A stretch of DNA of 43,331 nt from NCBI RefSeq assembly GCF_019219025.1, contig NZ_JAHUWN010000042.1, positions 1-43,331 of the forward strand, read 5' to 3'. The stretch is from Bacillus sp. sid0103 (GTDB taxonomy: Bacteria; Bacillota; Bacilli; Bacillales_B; DSM-18226). Positions 35,575 to 43,331 of this stretch are shown here, one piece after another. Under the pieces are notes generated by a model. That model searched no databases, was not told the origin of the DNA, and saw nothing but the letters and a program-made list of their open reading frames with translations. Position 1 is the first letter of the stretch; every line of letters starts with the position of its first letter. Position numbers and translations under genes: made by a program.

Positions 35575-37290
35575 ATGAATGTACCTGAGAATGTTATTAT
35601 TACAACTTTAAAAGGAAAAGAAGTTCTCACTAATCCTTTTTTGAATAAAGGAACGGCTTTTACGAAAGAGGAAAGGGAAGACCTGGGACTTGACGGTCTG
35701 TTACCTTCCCAAGTGCTCACCCTTGATGAACAAGTAAATAGGGTTTATGAACAATATTCGATGCGAACTACGAATCTATTTAAACACGGTCTGCTTTATG
35801 ATTTATATAACCGCAATGTTGTTCTGTTTTACCGATTATTGAAAGAACACCTAGCAGAAATGCTTCCAATTATCTACACTCCTACTGTTGGTGAAGCGAT
35901 CCAGTCATACTCTCACAGCTACCGCCGCCCGGGTGGCTTATACCTTTCAATTGATGATCCTGAGGGCATTGAAAAGGCATTTTATAATCTTGGACAGCCC
36001 AAAAATGGCATTGATTTAATCGTCGTTACCGACTCTGAAAGCATTTTGGGTATTGGGGACCAAGGGGTAGGCGGTATTAATATTGCGATTGGTAAACTTG
36101 CCGTATACACAGCGGCAGCTGGTATTGATCCAAGCCGAGTTCTACCAGTCGTGCTAGATGTTGGTACGAACAATCAGGCTTTGGTTGCCGATCCTATCTA
36201 TATTGGCAACAAATTCGCCCGTGTCCGCGGTGAGCGTTATGATCAATTCATTGATTTATTCGTTCAGACTGCAAGAAAGTTCTTACCAGAGGTTCTTATT
36301 CACTGGGAGGACCTTGGCAACGTGAATGCGCGTAAAATCTTGGACAAATATGGTGACAAAATCCTTACCTTCAACGATGACATCCAGGGAACAGGGGCAG
36401 TTACCCTTGCTGCTGTTATGTCTGGATTGAAAGTAACAGGAGATACTCTGAAGGACCAGCGTATTGTTGTCTTCGGACCAGGGGCTGCCGGCATCGGAAT
36501 AGCTGACCAAATCTCAGATGCTATGGTTCTTGAAGGGCTGACCAGAGAAGAAGCCTATGACCGTTTCTGGTCTATTGACTATCGGGGGTTATTAACGGAT
36601 GAAACACCTGACGTCCTGAACTTCCAGAAGCCTTACGCAAGGAAAACGGATGAAGTCAGAGACTGGGATAAGAATGAGGACGGGATCATTTCATTATTGG
36701 AAGTAGTTCAGAGGGTGAAGCCAACCATCCTGATTGGTACTTCCGGACAAGCCGGCGCCTTCACTGAGGAAATTGTGAAAGAAATGGCCAAGCACGTTGA
36801 GCGTCCCATTATCTTGCCTATGTCCAACCCGACTGCATTGACTGAAGCAGTGCCGGAAAACCTGATTAAATGGACAGATGGCAAGGCTCTAATTGCAACC
36901 GGCAGCCCGTTTACCAATGTAGAATACAACGGCGTTTCCTATGAAGTTGGCCAGTCCAATAACGCATTTGTCTTCCCAGGCCTAGGTCTAGGAGCAATTG
37001 TGGCAAAAGCTGAAGTGATCTCAAAAGGAATGTTCGCAGCTGCTGCTTATGCGGTTGCAAGAATGTCTGACATCAGCACACCTGGAGCATCCCTGCTGCC
37101 ATCCATTGAAAAACTTCATGAGGTCTCAAAATACGTAGCCATTGAAGTAGTCAATGCGGCGATATACGAAGGAATTGCAAGAGCTGATATCCAAGATGTT
37201 GAGACTGCTATTGAAGATGCTATGTGGAAGCCTGAGTATAAAGAAATAAAGAGTGTAGGTATTTGGACAAACATTCATTCCTATGCATGA
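35575..37290 (+). CDS. maeA: NAD-dependent malic enzyme, long MaeA (ScfA/YwkA) type
   Basis: A 571-aa malic enzyme of the large family shared with E. coli MaeA and eukaryotic enzymes, non-homologous in architecture to the short enzyme at 30621. Seen: [11 protein letters not shown], the substrate region [28 protein letters not shown], the metal site [10 protein letters not shown]...[11 protein letters not shown], the Rossmann motif [14 protein letters not shown] and [12 protein letters not shown]. Malolactic enzymes are close relatives, but overall similarity favours MaeA. The start at 35575 (MNVPENV) has AGAAGG 12 nt upstream; the frame stays open to 35503. B. subtilis maeA is a MalK/MalR target, which fits the adjacent system. 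A loop near residue 370 resembles an EF-hand. Confidence 0.93.
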   Translation: MNVPENVIITTLKGKEVLTNPFLNKGTAFTKEEREDLGLDGLLPSQVLTLDEQVNRVYEQYSMRTTNLFKHGLLYDLYNRNVVLFYRLLKEHLAEMLPIIYTPTVGEAIQSYSHSYRRPGGLYLSIDDPEGIEKAFYNLGQPKNGIDLIVVTDSESILGIGDQGVGGINIAIGKLAVYTAAAGIDPSRVLPVVLDVGTNNQALVADPIYIGNKFARVRGERYDQFIDLFVQTARKFLPEVLIHWEDLGNVNARKILDKYGDKILTFNDDIQGTGAVTLAAVMSGLKVTGDTLKDQRIVVFGPGAAGIGIADQISDAMVLEGLTREEAYDRFWSIDYRGLLTDETPDVLNFQKPYARKTDEVRDWDKNEDGIISLLEVVQRVKPTILIGTSGQAGAFTEEIVKEMAKHVERPIILPMSNPTALTEAVPENLIKWTDGKALIATGSPFTNVEYNGVSYEVGQSNNAFVFPGLGLGAIVAKAEVISKGMFAAAAYAVARMSDISTPGASLLPSIEKLHEVSKYVAIEVVNAAIYEGIARADIQDVETAIEDAMWKPEYKEIKSVGIWTNIHSYA

Positions 37291-37304
37291 TTAAATAGTT
37301 AAAT

Positions 37305-37368
37305 AAAATGCCTGTCCTCCTGGTAATTGATCGGAATTTCCGATATTCCAGGCAGTGACAGGCATTTT
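37305..37368 (+). terminator. Three-tier hairpin after maeA
   Basis: Nested stems AAAATGCCTGTC/GACAGGCATTTT (12 bp), CCTGG/CCAGG and ATCGGAA/TTCCGAT separated by small internal loops. It could end transcription in either direction (A-rich left, T-rich right flank). Confidence 0.55.
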
Positions 37369-37383
37369 GTATTTAGCTAAATT

Positions 37384-37428
37384 AGAGGTTTTCCATGGGA
37401 TCTTTGAACTTTTGGGAAGCCTCTTTTT
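37384..37428 (+). terminator. Second terminator downstream of maeA
   Basis: AGAGGTTTTCC pairs with GGGAAGCCTCT (two or three G-U pairs) followed by TTTT. Confidence 0.6.
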
Positions 37429-37547
37429 CATCTTTTTGTTACGGAAAATTAAATTATGTAAGGAACGAAAGAAGGCAATACTAAGTGGATGACTTTTCAT
37501 GATACTATAATGGTATATGAATTTGAAATGTAATGAGGTTGAGGATA

Positions 37548-38543
37548 ATGAGTACAATTTTAGATATTGCCAAGCTTGCGGGTGTGGCGAAGAGTACGGT
37601 TTCTCGGTTTTTAAATGGCGGCTCTGTTGGGGAAGCGACAAAGAAGAAAATCGAACAAGCCATCAAGGAAACCGGGTATACTCCGAATCCATTTGCGCAG
37701 AGCTTGAAAGCGAAGAAAACGAATATTATTGGCACGATTGTCCCGCGGCTTGATTCCTACGCTTCTTCGCAAACGTTAATTGGTATTGATGAACAATTAA
37801 AGCAGATGAATTATCAGATGCTGATTTCCAATACAAGTCAAAATCTGGAGCGAGAGATTGAAAGTATTTATAGCTTTGCTAATCAAAAGATGGCGGGGAT
37901 TATTTTGCTTGCTACCGAAATCACGGATCAGCATATCGAGGCATTTGAAGCCGTTAAAGTTCCTGTTCTGCTAATAGGACAAGAGCATGAGGATTTTTAT
38001 AGTCTGATTCATGATGATTTTTGCGCTGGTTATGAAATGGGTCGGTATGTCCTTGAAAAAGGATATCGGAAAATAGCTTATCTAGGCGTAACGGAACGCG
38101 ATATTTCAGTTGGGGTGAAGCGAAAGCAGGGCTTTAAAAAGGCGATTCAAGAAGTAGAGGATTGTGAGGTTCGCTTCTATGAGACATTGTTCAAGATTCC
38201 AGCTGCGCAAGCTAGTGCCATGGAAATCATCCATGAATTTCAGCCTTCTATCATTGTTTGTGCGACCGATAATATTGCCCTTGGGGTGATGAAGGCAGCG
38301 TATTCAGAGGGGCTAACGATTCCAAAAGATATAGCGTTAACGGGTTTTGGTGGATATGATGTGACAGAAATCATGCATCCGGGCTTGACGACGGCGAAGT
38401 TTTTTTACAAAGAAGCGGGGAAAACAGCTGCAAAACATATGGTAGAGTTAGTTAATGAACGCCCTGTCGAAAAAGTAACCATTTCTAAATTTGAAATTAT
38501 TGAGCGAGAAAGCGTTGACAATTTCTTTAATCGTCCACTATAA
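37548..38543 (+). CDS. scrR: LacI-family repressor of the sucrose operon
   Basis: A 331-aa LacI/GalR regulator. The N-terminal HTH STILDIAKLAGVAKSTVSRFLNGG and hinge helix (NPFAQSLKAKKT) are followed by a periplasmic-binding-type sensor domain (about 60-331, with CATDNIALGVMKAA and DIALTGFGGYDVTEIMHPGLTT). It precedes a sucrose PTS operon whose promoter region contains GGAACCGGTTCC palindromes of LacI type, so it most likely represses that operon and itself. The inducer is probably a sucrose metabolite such as fructose or a phosphosugar (inference). Start at 37548 with GAGG close upstream; an ATG at 37533 adds five residues. Confidence 0.88.
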   Translation: MSTILDIAKLAGVAKSTVSRFLNGGSVGEATKKKIEQAIKETGYTPNPFAQSLKAKKTNIIGTIVPRLDSYASSQTLIGIDEQLKQMNYQMLISNTSQNLEREIESIYSFANQKMAGIILLATEITDQHIEAFEAVKVPVLLIGQEHEDFYSLIHDDFCAGYEMGRYVLEKGYRKIAYLGVTERDISVGVKRKQGFKKAIQEVEDCEVRFYETLFKIPAAQASAMEIIHEFQPSIIVCATDNIALGVMKAAYSEGLTIPKDIALTGFGGYDVTEIMHPGLTTAKFFYKEAGKTAAKHMVELVNERPVEKVTISKFEIIERESVDNFFNRPL

Positions 38544-38553
38544 TGAAAACAAC

Positions 38554-38565
38554 GAAACCGGTTCC
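38554..38565. promoter_or_regulatory. Operator-like palindrome 1 (one mismatch), just after scrR
   Basis: GAAACCGGTTCC, one base off GGAACCGGTTCC. It starts 88 bp upstream of operator 2, twice the 44-45 bp step between operators 2 and 3. Confidence 0.5.
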
Positions 38566-38641
38566 AATCAAGAGAACCTTTTCACTTGGTAACAATCGAA
38601 TTCGGTTTCTCTTTTAATCATTTATTTTTTTAGTATATTTT

Positions 38642-38653
38642 GGAACCGGTTCC
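38642..38653. promoter_or_regulatory. Operator-like palindrome 2 (perfect)
   Basis: GGAACCGGTTCC, a perfect LacI-family style operator upstream of the sucrose PTS gene. Confidence 0.75.
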
Positions 38654-38686
38654 GCGGCAAGGGATTTTATTTTTTTGTTGAAATAT

Positions 38687-38698
38687 GGAACCGGTTCC
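38687..38698. promoter_or_regulatory. Operator-like palindrome 3 (perfect)
   Basis: GGAACCGGTTCC again, 45 bp after operator 2 and 33 nt before the scrA start codon. Confidence 0.75.
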
Positions 38699-38731
38699 TA
38701 AAACAAATCAAAGGAAAAGAGAGGGAGTAAG

Positions 38732-40180
38732 ATGGATCATAAAAAAATTGCACGGGAAGTTCTTAATGCCATTGGTGGTCAGGAAAACGTATCAGCTGCA
38801 GCGCATTGTGCCACACGCTTACGTCTAGTTTTACATGATGAATCAATCGTTAATCAAGCAGCGTTGGATAACATGGATGTCGTGAAAGGGACCTTTTCAA
38901 CAGGAGGCCAGTTTCAAATTATCTTAGGATCTGGAACGGTTAACGAGGTCTATAAGCACTTGGCGGAGATGTCTGGTCAAACGGAAATGTCAACGAGTGA
39001 TGTGAAAGATGTGGCAACGAAGAAACTAAATCCGATTCAGCGATTCGTCAAAATGCTGTCAGACATTTTCGTTCCGATTATCCCGGCGATTGTAGCTGGT
39101 GGTTTACTAATGGGGATCAACAATATCCTAACGGCCCCAGACTTGTTTATTGAAGGGAAATCCTTAGTGGATGCCAATCCAGAAATGGCAGATTTAGCGG
39201 CACTCATTAATACATTTGCAAATGCAGCCTTTGTCTTTTTACCGATTTTAATTGGTTTTTCAGCAACGAAACGGTTTGGAGGGAATCCTTTCCTTGGAGC
39301 CACAATTGGAATGCTAATGGTTCATCCGGACTTATTAAATGGGTACGGTTACGGTGCCGCGTTATTGAAAAACGAAGTCCCGGTTTGGAATCTTTTTGGC
39401 TTAGAAATTGAAAAGGTAGGCTATCAGGGAACGGTACTTCCTGTTCTTGCCGCGTCTTTTATTCTAGCAAAAATCGAAACATCTTTACGGAAGGTTGTTC
39501 CCTCTGCTTTAGACAATCTATTAACACCGTTATTCTCTATCTTTATTACCGGAGTTTTAACATTCACCTTGGTAGGACCGCTGACACGCTCAGCTGGTAA
39601 TCTATTAACAGATGGAATTGTCTGGTTATATGACACAACAGGTGTCATTGGTGGAATTATCTTCGGTTTACTTTATGCACCAATTGTTATTACAGGTATG
39701 CACCATAGCTTTATTGCGGTAGAAACGCAATTGCTAGCCGATGTTGTGAAAACGGGTGGATCGTTTATCTTCGTCATTGCGGCGATGTCAAACATTGCGC
39801 AAGGAGCAGCGACACTTGCTGTGCTAAAGACAACGAAAAATGCCAAGATTAAAGGAACCGCTTCAGCAGCTGGGATCTCTGCCTTATTAGGGATTACGGA
39901 ACCAGCGATGTTTGGGGTTAACTTGAAATTACGCTATCCATTTATCGGTGCCATTATTGGTTCTGCTGTCGGATCTGGCTTTGTTACGATGTTCAAGGTT
40001 AAAGCGACCGCGTTAGGGGCAGCTGGTATACCAGGAATCATCTCGATTCGCCCTGATACAATTATTTCTTATGTTATCGGTATGGTCATCGCGTTTGCCG
40101 TCGCATTTATCGTCACAATTGTTTTAGCGAAAAGAGACGAAAAAAAAGCAGTTAAACAATCATCTAATCAAGCAGCATAA
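38732..40180 (+). CDS. scrA: Sucrose-specific PTS EIIBC component
   Basis: A 482-aa fused EIIB-EIIC permease importing sucrose as sucrose-6-phosphate. EIIB (about 1-85) has the phospho-Cys26 in AAHCATRLRLVL and the KGTFSTGGQFQIILG segment; EIIC (about 110-470) has about 10 hydrophobic segments and the GITEPAMFGVNLKLRYPF sugar-site loop. There is no EIIA domain, so a general EIIA-glucose must serve it, as for B. subtilis SacP. The sucrose assignment rests on the hydrolase and fructokinase genes directly downstream; trehalose EIIBC is similar in sequence. Confidence 0.9.
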   Translation: MDHKKIAREVLNAIGGQENVSAAAHCATRLRLVLHDESIVNQAALDNMDVVKGTFSTGGQFQIILGSGTVNEVYKHLAEMSGQTEMSTSDVKDVATKKLNPIQRFVKMLSDIFVPIIPAIVAGGLLMGINNILTAPDLFIEGKSLVDANPEMADLAALINTFANAAFVFLPILIGFSATKRFGGNPFLGATIGMLMVHPDLLNGYGYGAALLKNEVPVWNLFGLEIEKVGYQGTVLPVLAASFILAKIETSLRKVVPSALDNLLTPLFSIFITGVLTFTLVGPLTRSAGNLLTDGIVWLYDTTGVIGGIIFGLLYAPIVITGMHHSFIAVETQLLADVVKTGGSFIFVIAAMSNIAQGAATLAVLKTTKNAKIKGTASAAGISALLGITEPAMFGVNLKLRYPFIGAIIGSAVGSGFVTMFKVKATALGAAGIPGIISIRPDTIISYVIGMVIAFAVAFIVTIVLAKRDEKKAVKQSSNQAA

Positions 40181-40191
40181 TAAAAGAATGA

Positions 40192-40217
40192 AAAGGAGAA
40201 TCCAGTGATTCTCCTTT
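40192..40217 (+). other. Intercistronic hairpin between scrA and scrB
   Basis: Perfect 11-bp stem AAAGGAGAATC / GATTCTCCTTT with CAGT loop and no T run. The left arm hides an SD-like AAAGGAG; the scrB ribosome site (TAGGAGTG) lies downstream and is free. Possibly an mRNA processing or stability element. Confidence 0.5.
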
Positions 40218-40238
40218 CTGCATTAGGAGTGAATCAGC

Positions 40239-41714
40239 ATGGAATGGACAAAAGAGCAACGATACAGAAGCATGGACGACGTGACCGAAGAGGAAATTCA
40301 GCGGTTAGCCAAACTAGTGAATCAATGCCCATGGCGGCAGTCTTTTCATATTCAGCCGCTGACAGGATTGTTAAATGACCCGAATGGCTTTAGTTATTTT
40401 AATAGGGAATATCATTTATTCTATCAATGGTTTCCGCTTGGACCTGTTCATGGGTTGAAGCATTGGTATCATACGAAGTCTAAAGACCTTGTTCATTGGG
40501 AAAATGTTGGAATTGGCATTGAGCCGTCGAATGAATTTGATAGTCATGGGGCGTATTCCGGAAGTGGAATTGAGCATGATGGGAAATTATTTTTAATGTA
40601 CACTGGCAACACGCGCGATGAATATTGGAATCGACACCCGTATCAATGTTTGGCTGTAATGAGTCCGGATGGAAGCATTGTGAAAATGGATGCACCGGTG
40701 ATTGAAGATATTCCAAGTGGCTATACCGATCATTTTCGCGATCCTAAGGTTTGGCAAAAAGGGGATCACTTCTACGCGGTGATTGGCGCTCAAAGGAAAA
40801 ATGAGACAGGAAGTGTCGTTTTATATCGCTCTAGCGATCTAAAAGATTGGCAGTTTGTGGGTGAAGTGAAGACCGGATTAGGTGAAGATTTCGGTTATAT
40901 GTGGGAATGTCCGGATTATTTTGAGCTGGACCAGAAGGGTGTGTTCCTTTTCTCCCCACAAGGGTTAAAAGCGGAAGGTGACCACTATCAAAATATTTAT
41001 CAATCAGGGTATGTAGTTGGAAGTCCAATGGATTTAGAGAATATCGAATTAAAGCATGGTGCATTTCATGAGTTAGATCGCGGGTTTGATTTTTACGCAC
41101 CGCAATCGATGGTGAATCATCAGGGGAGCCGGATTTTAGTCGGCTGGATGGGATTACCGGAAATTGACTATCCTACAGATAAACAAGGGTGGGCACACTG
41201 TTTAACACTCCCTCGGGAGCTATCGGTTAAAGACGGAAAGCTGGTTCAGCAGCCAGTTCATGAGCTAATATTGCTTCGCGGGGAAAAGGTGGAAACCAGT
41301 CAAACGGTTGAGAATGAAAGTGTTAGTTTGGATAACTTCGAGGGTGACGTGTATGAGCTTCTTGCGGAATTCTCTGATAGTACGGCTGAGGAGTTTGGTT
41401 TGGAACTTCGGGTCGGAGAAATTGAGAAAACCGTGATTAAATATGATGCGGTTGCGAAAAAGGTTGTATTTGATCGGACGCAATCAGGCGAATCCTTTGC
41501 TGAGGAGTTTGGTACCGTTCGGAAATGTATGTTGGACGCTGAAAAGATTTCGTTCCGAATCTTTGTTGATGTCTCCTCTGTTGAAGTGTTTGTAAATAAT
41601 GGGGAAGAAGTATTTACCGCAAGGATTTTTCCTGGTGAAAATAGTAATGGAATCCGTGTGTTTGCTCGTGGCGGCAAAACGAAGGTAAAGGCTGTTAAAT
41701 GGGATATCATATAA
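40239..41714 (+). CDS. scrB: Sucrose-6-phosphate hydrolase (GH32)
   Basis: Cleaves imported sucrose-6-phosphate to glucose-6-phosphate and fructose in the cytoplasm. The 491-aa protein has the three GH32 catalytic elements: nucleophile Asp47 in LLNDPNGF, transition-state Asp168 in FRDPKVW and acid/base Glu223 in WECPDYF. A five-bladed propeller (about 30-335) is followed by a C-terminal beta-sandwich (to 491, ending SVEVFVNNGEEVFTARIFP). No signal peptide, so it is not a secreted levanase/invertase. It follows scrA after a hairpin and precedes fructokinase by 28 nt. Confidence 0.94.
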   Translation: MEWTKEQRYRSMDDVTEEEIQRLAKLVNQCPWRQSFHIQPLTGLLNDPNGFSYFNREYHLFYQWFPLGPVHGLKHWYHTKSKDLVHWENVGIGIEPSNEFDSHGAYSGSGIEHDGKLFLMYTGNTRDEYWNRHPYQCLAVMSPDGSIVKMDAPVIEDIPSGYTDHFRDPKVWQKGDHFYAVIGAQRKNETGSVVLYRSSDLKDWQFVGEVKTGLGEDFGYMWECPDYFELDQKGVFLFSPQGLKAEGDHYQNIYQSGYVVGSPMDLENIELKHGAFHELDRGFDFYAPQSMVNHQGSRILVGWMGLPEIDYPTDKQGWAHCLTLPRELSVKDGKLVQQPVHELILLRGEKVETSQTVENESVSLDNFEGDVYELLAEFSDSTAEEFGLELRVGEIEKTVIKYDAVAKKVVFDRTQSGESFAEEFGTVRKCMLDAEKISFRIFVDVSSVEVFVNNGEEVFTARIFPGENSNGIRVFARGGKTKVKAVKWDII

Positions 41715-41742
41715 ACTTTTTAGACTTACTTGAGGTGACAGA

Positions 41743-42711
41743 ATGGGAAAGCTTTTTTCGATTGGTGAAGTGTTAATTGATTTTATTCCACTTCAAAAAG
41801 GGGTGGCCTTAAAGGATGTTTTATCTTTTGAGAGAACACCTGGTGGGGCACCGGCAAATGTGGCTGCGGCCGTTACCAAATTTGGGCAGAAAGCAGCAAT
41901 GATTTCTAAATTAGGGAACGATGCGTTTGGCGACTTTTTAGTCGAGCAGCTTGTCGAGGCTGGTGTTGAGATGGACAAAGTATACCGGACTGGGGAGGCG
42001 AATACGGCCTTGGCTTTTGTCTCGTTAAAAGAAAACGGGGAACGTGATTTTTCATTTTACCGTAATCCTTCCGCTGATTTGCTGTTAAGTGAGAAGGAAA
42101 TCGAGCCAGCATGGTTTCGAGCGGGGGATATTCTCCACTTTTGCTCGGTTGATCTTGTGGAAAGCCCGATGAAACAGGCGCATAAAAAAGCGATCGCAGC
42201 TGTTTCAGATGCGGATGGCTTGGTTAGCTTTGACCCAAATGTGCGGCTGCCGCTTTGGGAAGATCCAGAGGATTGTCGTAAGGCGATTCTAGAATTTTTA
42301 CCAACTGCGGATATCGTAAAGGTTTCCGATGAAGAGCTTACTTTTATTACGGGAATAAAAGATGAGTCGGTTGCGATACAATCGTTGTTCGTTGGAAACG
42401 TGAAGGCAGTTGTCTACACAAAGGGAGCTGCTGGTGCCGAATTGTTTTTAAAGGATGAAAAGATTGAATCGAGAGGATACTCTGTTAAACCTGTGGATAC
42501 AACCGGAGCGGGTGACGCGTTCATGGGCGGATTTTTATATCAATTGCTAGAATTGAAGGCAAACCCGGCCAACCTCGAGGAAGTGCTACGGGGCAATCAT
42601 ACAGAAATATTGCGATTTGCCAATGCAAGTGGTGCTCTCACCACAACAGGAAAAGGAGCAATCTCTGCTCTTCCGACTAAGAGGGAAGTTGAGGAGCTTA
42701 TAGGAAAGTGA
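41743..42711 (+). CDS. scrK: Fructokinase (PfkB/ribokinase family)
   Basis: Phosphorylates the fructose released by the sucrose hydrolase to fructose-6-phosphate with ATP. The 322-aa protein shows the PfkB signatures: N-terminal GGAPANVAAAVTKFG (about 34-48) and the C-terminal DTTGAGDAFMGGFLY (about 244-258) carrying the catalytic Asp. The DILHFCSVDLVESP and FDPNVRLPLW motifs are typical of bacterial PfkB fructokinases. AGGTGA precedes the ATG. Last gene of the sucrose operon; no convincing terminator is visible in 42712-42863. Confidence 0.92.
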   Translation: MGKLFSIGEVLIDFIPLQKGVALKDVLSFERTPGGAPANVAAAVTKFGQKAAMISKLGNDAFGDFLVEQLVEAGVEMDKVYRTGEANTALAFVSLKENGERDFSFYRNPSADLLLSEKEIEPAWFRAGDILHFCSVDLVESPMKQAHKKAIAAVSDADGLVSFDPNVRLPLWEDPEDCRKAILEFLPTADIVKVSDEELTFITGIKDESVAIQSLFVGNVKAVVYTKGAAGAELFLKDEKIESRGYSVKPVDTTGAGDAFMGGFLYQLLELKANPANLEEVLRGNHTEILRFANASGALTTTGKGAISALPTKREVEELIGK

Positions 42712-42863
42712 TACTTATGTAGTCTGCAAGGGACCCCTTCGAAATCAGTTTCTTACTTTAATCTAAGTTTCTTTTTCGATTGTATTCTTGTTTTTTCGGC
42801 ATTCTGGTTAATATATAATATTTATAGATTATAAAACATTTGTTATGGATAAGGATGGAGTAC

Positions 42864-43145
42864 ATGGAACTGAAACAAATTCAGTATTTTACTGAGGTCG
42901 TGAAACATGGAAGCTTTTCTAAAGCGGCAGAACATCTCCATTTATCTCAACCTAATATCAGTAAAATGGTTAAAAGCTTAGAAGAAGAGTTAAATACAAA
43001 ATTACTAATCCGAACCACCAGAAAGTTCGAGCTGACCGATACAGGGAAATTACTCTATCAATGCGGGCAGCAAATTGCCCAATCTGTACAGCATTTTTAT
43101 CAAGGATTTGATGATATAGCAAAAACCACTTCCTATAATAATTGA
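42864..43145 (+). pseudogene. Truncated LysR-family regulator (DNA-binding domain only)
   Basis: A 93-aa open frame with a textbook LysR winged HTH (MELKQIQYFTEVVKHGSFSKAAEHLHLSQPNISKMVKSLEEEL) and the start of the linker helix, ending SYNN-stop. Full LysR proteins are about 290-300 aa, and the whole effector domain is missing; no continuation is seen in any frame to the window end. AAGGA 8 nt before the ATG at 42864 and a TATAAT near 42814 suggest it was once a normal gene. The break coincides with sequence at 43146 onward that looks like a mobile-element end. A short DNA-binding product could still be made. Confidence 0.75.
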
Positions 43146-43331
43146 ACTGTGCCCAGTTCTACGGACAGTCTTAAAAAAGTGGCTATGCGGCTAGTAAGTG
43201 GCCCCGGTATTGTACGAGGGCACTGAAAAACATTCCTTTTTTTATGATTTATGTGTTATCTAAAAAAAATAGGCAACTTCTTGTATGATTTTTGCAAGAA
43301 GTTGCCTATTTCTATTTTCCCTAACTATTTT
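43146..43331. other. Possible insertion-sequence remnant and terminal hairpin
   Basis: No gene is visible. 43146-43230 contains GC-richer sequence unlike the neighbours, with AGTGGCCCC / GGGCACT pairing, directly where the LysR gene breaks off. At 43267-43311 a perfect 17-bp inverted repeat (AAATAGGCAACTTCTTG arms, 11-nt loop) flanked by A and T runs forms a bidirectional terminator-like hairpin. The element, if it is one, may continue past the window. Confidence 0.4.

Overview
The window looks like chromosomal DNA of a low-GC Bacillaceae bacterium (Bacillus sensu lato; genus not resolvable by eye). The grounds are strong AGGAGG-type ribosome sites, protein sequences very close to Bacillus subtilis YdiF, TsaD, Rex, GroEL, LicR and YtsJ, and a backbone that follows the B. 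subtilis ydiB-ydiL-groESL segment.

Layout. (1) 1-170: end of a tRNA cluster (partial tRNA-fMet, tRNA-Asp) and its terminator. (2) 329-2969: tsaE-tsaB-rimI-tsaD (t6A tRNA modification plus ribosomal acetylation), followed by a cluster of DnaA-box-like motifs and, on the minus strand, an ABC-F protein (ydiF). (3) 5349-6540: moaC and the NADH-sensing repressor rex. (4) 6682-10291: yhbD, two bactofilins and a 14-TM-type drug exporter, sitting where B. subtilis has tatAY-tatCY. (5) 10359-11290 (minus): ydiK and ydiL; then CIRCE-controlled groES-groEL to 13724. (6) 14236-20226: licR-licB-licC-licA and a GH1 6-phospho-beta-glucosidase for beta-glucoside (cellobiose/lichenan oligosaccharide) uptake. 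(7) 20558-37290: a large C4-dicarboxylate block with two CitA/DcuS-type two-component systems, a DASS transporter, class I fumarase (beta subunit interrupted by an in-frame TAG), a three-subunit fumarate reductase of the FrdA-FrdB-HdrB-like (type E) kind, two different malic enzymes and a KdgT-family permease. (8) 37548-42711: a sucrose PTS unit (LacI-type repressor, EIIBC, sucrose-6-phosphate hydrolase, fructokinase) with three GGAACCGGTTCC-type operators. (9) 42864-end: a truncated LysR gene and a possible mobile-element scar.

How it may work together. In the C4 block, malate could be imported and either decarboxylated to pyruvate by the malic enzymes, or dehydrated to fumarate and reduced to succinate, with succinate leaving through the DASS carrier. 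The two histidine kinases probably sense malate or related acids. A motif beginning TTACAAAA recurs upstream of four genes or operons of the block and is a good candidate for the shared response-regulator site. A near-consensus Rex/Fnr-type operator before the fumarase-fumarate reductase operon, with rex itself in the window, suggests redox (anaerobic) control. The most unusual features are the type E fumarate reductase in this setting, the amber-interrupted fumarase beta gene, the shared TTACAAAA motif, and the 31-bp-periodic DnaA-box array. All functional statements come from reading the sequence and family knowledge; no searches were run.
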